Assembly (NCBI GenBank): GCA_964610175.1
Contig: CAZSVE010000117.1
Coordinates: 1-7,021, forward strand
DNA length: 7,021 nucleotides
Direction: 5' to 3'
DNA from: CAZSVE01 sp964610175
GTDB taxonomy: Bacteria > Pseudomonadota > Gammaproteobacteria > HK1
A program made the translations under genes and the position numbers. Below, piece after piece: positions 3,348 to 7,021 of this stretch; positions within the stretch are counted from its first letter, which is position 1; each line of letters opens with the position of its first letter. The notes beneath the pieces were generated by a model. That model worked only from the letters and a program-made list of their open reading frames with translations, was not told the origin of the DNA and ran no database searches.

Positions 3348-5513
3348 ATGGAAAACGGAAACCTGCCCCAACACACGGCACTGCAATGCCTCACCCTCAT
3401 CGCCCGTCACCACGGGATCCAGATCAGTGTCGAAAAGCTCATCCACGAGCATTCCCTGGAAACGCATGAGCCGGACCGCAACCGCCTGTTGCGCATCGCC
3501 AGGGAGATCGGCCTCGAGGCCCGCTTCACCCGGTTGGAATGGCAGGAACTCGACAAGGTCGGCGAGGCCTATCCGGCCATGGCCCGGCTCGACAATGGCA
3601 ACCATGTCATTATCGTCGGCGTCCACCAGGACGAAACCGGAACGGTCGACCAGGTAGCCGTCTTCGACCCGCTTGCCGAGCGACCCAAGGACGCCCCGCC
3701 CGATTTCCTGCTCATTCCCAGGGAAAAATTCCAGGCTGCCTGGAGTGGCGACCTGTTGCTCCTCAAGCGTTCCTATTCCTTGAAGGACGAAAAGCAACCC
3801 TTCGGCTTCGCCTGGTTCATCCCCGAGATCCTGCGACAACGGACCGTATTCCTCGATGTCGCCATCGCCGCCATCTTCATCTACCTCGTTGCCCTCGCGA
3901 CCCCCCTCTTCTTCCAGATCGTCATCGACAAGGTCCTCGTCAACCAGGCCGAGCAGACCCTCAAGGTATTGGGCATCGGCATCGTCATCGCCCTCATCTT
4001 CGACGCCCTATTGGACTTCCTGCGGAACTTCCTCCTGCTCCACGCCACCAGCAAGATCGACATCCGGGTCGCGGGGCGCACCTTCTCTCACCTCTTGAAA
4101 CTCCCCGTCTCCTTCTTCGACCGCATATCGGCGGGAGTGCTCACCAAGCACATGCAGCAAACCGCCACCATCCGGGAATTCCTCACCGGCAGCCTCTTCC
4201 TCACCCTCCTGGACTCCTTCGCCCTCCTCGTCTTCATTCCGGTATTATTCTTCTACAGCGTCGAATTGACCTTCGTCGTCCTGGCGTTTTCCGGGGCCAT
4301 CGCCCTCGTGATCGGGGTGTTGATCCCACCCTTTCGGCGGCGCTTGAAGGCCCTCTACCAAGCCGAAGGGGAACGCCAGGCCCTATTGGTCGAATCCATC
4401 CACGGCATGTCCACCGTCAAGGCCCTCTCCATGGAGCCGGTACTGCGCAAGGGCTGGGAAAACCGCGCCGCCCAGGCGGTCTCCATGCAATACCGGGTCG
4501 GAAAGATATCCATCACCGCCCAATCCTTCTCCAAGCTCCTGGAAAAGCTCATGACCGTCGCGGTCATCTGGGTCGGGGCCCAAAGCGTATTCGACAATCG
4601 AATGACCGTCGGGGCGCTCATCGCCTTCCAGATGGTCGCCGGGCGCGTCTCCGGGCCCCTCGTCCAGATCGTCTCCTTGATCCATTCCTATCAGGAAGCC
4701 GCCCTCTCCGTGCGGATGCTGGGCGCCGTCATGAACGAACCCGAAGAGCGCGGAGGCGTCGCCGGTGGGCTCCAGCCGCCGCTCGCCGGGGGGATCGAAT
4801 TCGACAAGGTCACCTTCCGCTATGCCCCCGATGCACCGCCCTCTCTCGACAACATCTCCTTCGAGATCCCCGCCGGCAAGGTCATCGGCATCGTCGGCAG
4901 AAGCGGCTCCGGCAAGACCACCCTCACCCGCCTGCTCCAGGGCCTCTACGCCCCCAACCCCGGCATCATCCGCATCGACGGCTACGATCTGCGCGAATTG
5001 GACCTCACCTATCTCCGTCAGGCCATGGGCGTCGTCCTCCAGGAAAGCTTCCTCTTCCGGGGTTCAATCCGGGAAAACATCTCCATGGCCAGGACCAGCG
5101 CCACCTTCGACGAAGTCGTCCGGGCCGCGCGCATGGCCGGCGCCGACGAATTCATCCAAAAGATGCAGCAAAGCTATGAGACACCCCTTGAAGAGGGGGG
5201 AACCAACCTCTCCGGCGGGCAAAAGCAGCGTCTCGCCATCGCGCGGGCCCTCCTCACCAACCCGCGCATCCTCATCCTCGACGAAGCCACCAGCGCCCTC
5301 GACCCCGAAAGCGAGCGCATCATCCGCGCCAATCTCACGATCATCGCCCGCGGAAGGACCGTCATCATCGTCTCCCATCGCCTCTCCACCCTCGTCGACA
5401 GCGACGGCATCCTGGTCATCGACGCCGGCAACGTCGTCGGCATGGGGAGGCACGAACAATTGCTCGCATCCTGCGCGATATACGGGCAACTATGGAAACA
5501 GCAAACGGGGTGA
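3348..5513 (+). CDS. Type I secretion ABC transporter, HlyB/LapB-like, inactive C39 domain
   Basis: This inner-membrane permease-ATPase would drive export of an unfolded substrate, usually an RTX-type protein, through a HlyD-type adaptor and an outer-membrane TolC channel. The 721 residues match the family's usual 690-730. Residues 1-130 form a C39 peptidase-like domain: ALQCLTLIARHHG aligns with the active-site helix, but Thr10 replaces the catalytic Cys while His86 and Asp107 remain. It should bind rather than cleave substrate, as in HlyB. Membrane segments lie at roughly 165-190, 205-230, 280-303, 305-327 and 398-440. The ATPase domain (about 483-715) is complete: A-loop Tyr492, Walker A GRSGSGKTT (517-525), Q-loop Gln565, LSGGQ (621-625), Walker B ILILDEATSALD (641-652) and switch His677. 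The ATG at 3348 puts MENGN directly before the C39-like domain. No adaptor gene or RTX substrate is visible. Confidence 0.93.
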   Translation: MENGNLPQHTALQCLTLIARHHGIQISVEKLIHEHSLETHEPDRNRLLRIAREIGLEARFTRLEWQELDKVGEAYPAMARLDNGNHVIIVGVHQDETGTVDQVAVFDPLAERPKDAPPDFLLIPREKFQAAWSGDLLLLKRSYSLKDEKQPFGFAWFIPEILRQRTVFLDVAIAAIFIYLVALATPLFFQIVIDKVLVNQAEQTLKVLGIGIVIALIFDALLDFLRNFLLLHATSKIDIRVAGRTFSHLLKLPVSFFDRISAGVLTKHMQQTATIREFLTGSLFLTLLDSFALLVFIPVLFFYSVELTFVVLAFSGAIALVIGVLIPPFRRRLKALYQAEGERQALLVESIHGMSTVKALSMEPVLRKGWENRAAQAVSMQYRVGKISITAQSFSKLLEKLMTVAVIWVGAQSVFDNRMTVGALIAFQMVAGRVSGPLVQIVSLIHSYQEAALSVRMLGAVMNEPEERGGVAGGLQPPLAGGIEFDKVTFRYAPDAPPSLDNISFEIPAGKVIGIVGRSGSGKTTLTRLLQGLYAPNPGIIRIDGYDLRELDLTYLRQAMGVVLQESFLFRGSIRENISMARTSATFDEVVRAARMAGADEFIQKMQQSYETPLEEGGTNLSGGQKQRLAIARALLTNPRILILDEATSALDPESERIIRANLTIIARGRTVIIVSHRLSTLVDSDGILVIDAGNVVGMGRHEQLLASCAIYGQLWKQQTG

Positions 5514-5564
5514 CGCCGAACATGTTAGCGCTTCGCGCCAAGACTGAAGGGGGGTGGGCCAGAT

Positions 5565-5687
5565 CTGTTCGGTTCTCCCTGGGGGCGCCGCACTCCAGAG
5601 CGGCATGGGACATTTTTTTCGACGAAAACCAAGTCGGGTCGATCCCGTAGACAAGGATTCCGGGCTTGCACAAAAAGAACCGAACAG
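5565..5687. repeat. 12-bp inverted repeat spanning the first tandem unit
   Basis: CTGTTCGGTTCT (5565-5576) is the perfect reverse complement of AGAACCGAACAG (5676-5687). The left flank also contains CTGAAGGG (5544-5551), complementary to CCCTTCAG at the unit junction. The left edge of the array therefore carries an inverted copy of the unit's end, as if the basic element had terminal inverted repeats. Confidence 0.7.
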
Positions 5688-5935
5688 CCCTTCAGTTCTC
5701 CCTGGGGGCGCCGCACTCCAGGGCGGCATGGGACGTTTTTTCGACGAAAACCAAGTCGGGTCGATCCCGTAGACAAGGATTCCGGGCTTGCACAAAAAGA
5801 ACCGAACAGCCCTTCAGTCCTCCCTGGGGGCGCCGCACTCCAGGGCAGCATGGGACATTTTTTTCGACGAAAACCAAGTCGGGTCGATCCCGTAAACAAG
5901 GATTCCGGGCTTGCACAAAAAGAACTGAACAATCC
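5572..5935 (+). repeat. ~123-bp direct tandem repeat, three units
   Basis: Units start at 5572, 5695 and 5817 (periods 123 and 122). Each runs through CTCCCTGGGGGCGCCGCACT, a T6-7 tract, CGACGAAAACCAAGTCGGGT, GGATTCCGGGCTTGCAC and AAAAAGAACYGAACA. Units 1 and 2 differ by only a couple of substitutions and one T, and unit 3 by several more with a decayed end, indicating recent amplification. Each unit has a small GC hairpin (GCCGC/GCGGC in units 1 and 2) shortly before its T run, loosely terminator-like. Frames open through the array reflect the repeat, not a gene. Confidence 0.93.
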
Positions 5936-6115
5936 TGGGGGGGTGGCCTTGATTTCGAGGCCCGATTTTTCAGAATTTTTTCCCGATAACGTGCGCAAGC
6001 CGCCAGCTCCCGATCCGCGCCGACGGCTCGTCTTCAGCCATGCGGCGCCAATCTCGGAATAACCCTAGCGCGGCCAGGGCCACAACCAAACCTGTTGCCG
6101 TCCATGGCGACTGGG

Positions 6116-6136
6116 TCCCGGCATTCCCTGCCGGGA
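6116..6136. repeat. REP-like palindrome
   Basis: TCCCGGCA, a 5-base loop, TGCCGGGA: a perfect 8-bp stem, flanked by CCATGGCGACTGGG and ATGACG. Sequences of this style (a CCCGGCA/TGCCGGG stem next to GATGACG) are widespread intergenic palindromes in proteobacteria. Confidence 0.65.
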
Positions 6137-6312
6137 TGACGTGGTAGGCCATGTTCGACCTTTCCGTGGAAATTCACCGCTCCCATCATCCCGCCATGGA
6201 TGGCGGAAAACCGATGCGCTTTGCAACACCACAATCGGTAAATCCTCTTCAACCAACCCCCAAACATTCGCGCGCTCATGTCAATCGTCGAGGAGGAATT
6301 GCATATCCGCCC

Positions 6313-6669
6313 GGAAAGCCTTCCGAGCCTATCGGCGCGCTCTCCGAACACCTCCGCTGGCTTCCCCGGACCTCGGGGAATCTTTCCAGAAGTCCTGACA
6401 CGCTTCCCGAGACCCAAGGCAACCTTTCCCAAGGTCCGGGAAGGCCTTCTCACGGATCGAGAAAACCTTCCCGAACCATGGGCGGGCTTACCGAAACCCC
6501 AGGCAACCCTTCCCAGAGTATGAGCAAGCTTGCCGGGACCCCGGGCAACCCTTCCTAAAACCCGGGAAAGCCTTCCCACGGATCGAGAAACCCTTCCAGA
6601 ATCGTGGGAAAGCTCCCCCACGCCCTCATCCGGCCACCCGAAACCATCGGAAACCTCCCCCATGCTCCG
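6313..6669 (-). repeat. 21-bp minisatellite, seventeen units, coding-compatible on minus strand
   Basis: Units of exactly 21 bases run without a register break from 6313 to 6669, with a decayed eighteenth to about 6690. Typical units are GGCAACCCTTCCCAGAGTAT+G, GGAAAGCCTTCCCACGGATC+G and GGCAACCTTTCCCAAGGTCC+G. Unit positions 2, 7, 11 and 12 are nearly fixed. Units with related 3' ends recur (the CACGGATCG ending in units 7 and 13), hinting at a higher-order period of six. On the minus strand the frame from 6687 to 6034 translates into heptads such as GRLSRVL, GRVARGP, GKLAHTL and GKPAHGS: Gly, Lys/Arg, hydrophobic, Ser/Ala. In that frame many variable bases fall at silent or conservative positions (third base of Gly and Ser/Ala; Lys/Arg; Val/Leu). 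The ribosome binding site is weak and the tail after residue ~125 runs through non-coding repeats, so I do not call a gene. Confidence 0.9.
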
Positions 6670-6731
6670 GCAAAGCCCGTCTAACATTCATGAAGAGGGC
6701 TTCCATCACCCCGGAAATGAAACAATGGCTC

Positions 6732-6863
6732 CCGTAGGTCGGGTCGAGCTGCGTGCAACCCGACAATAAATCATCCTGTTGGGCTTTGTTGGTTCCTACC
6801 CGTGTTCGCGGGCAGGAACCGGGATTTGTCGGGTTACGCCCTCCGGGCCAACCCGACCTACGG
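6732..6863. repeat. 132-bp three-tier nested palindromic element
   Basis: Outer arms CCGTAGGTCGGGT (6732-6744) and ACCCGACCTACGG (6851-6863) match perfectly over 13 bases. Middle arms AACCCGACAA (6757-6766) and TTGTCGGGTT (6826-6835) match over 10. Inner arms GGTTCCTACCCG (6791-6802) and CGGGCAGGAACC (6809-6820) match over 12 with one mismatch, around a 6-base loop. A GTAGGTCGGGT...ACCCGACCTAC element is a familiar dispersed repeat in proteobacteria. The different innermost hairpin looks like a second repeat nested inside. No coding capacity; a MITE-like element is the best description. Confidence 0.85.
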
Positions 6864-7021
6864 CCTACAAACCTGGGCTGTTGTTTCACAGTAAGCTCTT
6901 GGCAAGCCCGCCGAAAATCCGGTTCGCTTTCCCATCACGAACATCCGCATCGGCCATCGAATCGAGATAGACATAATGTTTTGACCTGCCCAAACTCAAG
7001 GTGCGAGGGTTATGTTAAGAG

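Larger units (their letters stand above)
5514..7021. other. Repeat-dominated interval without confident genes
   Basis: About 1.5 kb with no gene I can recognise. It holds a triple ~123-bp tandem (5572-5935), a REP-like hairpin (6116-6136), the 21-bp array (6313-6669), and a nested palindromic element (6732-6863). A hydrophobic leftward frame near 5970-6152 (VVALAALGLFRDWRRMAEDE) starts inside the REP-like element and has no identifiable relatives. A 217-codon leftward frame (6687-6034) is open mainly because the 21-bp period is a multiple of three. A leftward frame at 6886-7014 resembles coding sequence but stops upstream at 7015-7017. Confidence 0.6.

Noticed and set aside
3348..3740. Active C39 bacteriocin-processing peptidase
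   Set aside because: The position of the catalytic Cys is Thr10; the nearby Cys14 aligns with the conserved Cys-Leu four residues later, not with the nucleophile.
3120..5489. Several 100-546-codon open frames overlapping the transporter gene on both strands
   Set aside because: They are antisense or shifted shadows of a GC-rich gene with complete ABC motifs. Their compositions (Arg/Pro/His or Asp/Gly runs) are typical of shadows.
5490..5998. Leftward frames through the ~123-bp tandem with repeated text such as GSTRLGFRRKK
   Set aside because: The protein repetition only mirrors the DNA repeat, and the 123/122 period shifts the frame between units.
5970..6152. 60-codon leftward frame with VVALAALGLFRDWRRMAEDE
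   Set aside because: It has one hydrophobic stretch, but its start lies inside a REP-like palindrome and no family is recognisable. It may be a remnant, but evidence is too thin to call.
1..7021. tRNA, rRNA or complete insertion sequence
   Set aside because: No cloverleaf or rRNA-like stretch was seen on either strand, and no transposase with paired terminal repeats; only the partial Rpn-like gene is transposase-related.

Overview
The window looks like an accessory, repeat-laden stretch of a proteobacterial chromosome, most likely gammaproteobacterial. The clues are a CcmI-type cytochrome c maturation protein, a HlyB/LapB-type secretion ATPase, an MMPL/RND exporter remnant, an Rpn/YhgA-like nuclease and dispersed palindromic intergenic elements of the kind common in that class. 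I cannot name the genus.

Layout: (1) 1-112, minus strand: the N-terminus of an Rpn/YhgA-like nuclease running off the left edge. (2) 113-619: non-coding, with two copies of a 34-bp dispersed motif, small GAA-loop hairpins and a GGGAACCAGCG-type hairpin. (3) 620-937, minus strand: the C-terminal scrap of an MMPL-family RND transporter, a probable gene remnant. (4) 1083-1979, minus strand: a complete ccmI-like gene with a TTG start, standing alone without ccmH. (5) 2010-2762: non-coding, with a second copy of a ~115-bp repeat block, a nested hairpin, four 14-bp tandem repeats and a strong GC-rich stem-loop. (6) 2763-3086, plus strand: a 107-aa small protein with a good ribosome binding site. 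(7) 3348-5513, plus strand: a 721-aa type I secretion ABC transporter with an inactive C39-like domain. An intrinsic-terminator-like hairpin directly in front of it overlaps its presumed ribosome binding site. (8) 5514-7021: no confident gene, but four kinds of repeat: a triple ~123-bp tandem, a REP-like palindrome, a minisatellite of about seventeen 21-bp units and a ~132-bp nested palindromic element.

The small protein and the ABC transporter probably form one secretion locus. The adaptor (HlyD type), outer-membrane channel and secreted substrate are not in the window. The gene neighbourhoods are separated by repeats, and a 34-bp motif is always in the same orientation relative to the next gene. 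I regard that motif, the hairpin over the transporter's translation start, and the 21-bp array (which keeps a seven-residue repeat open on the minus strand) as the three most worthwhile leads. All family names come from reading translated sequence by eye, with no database search.
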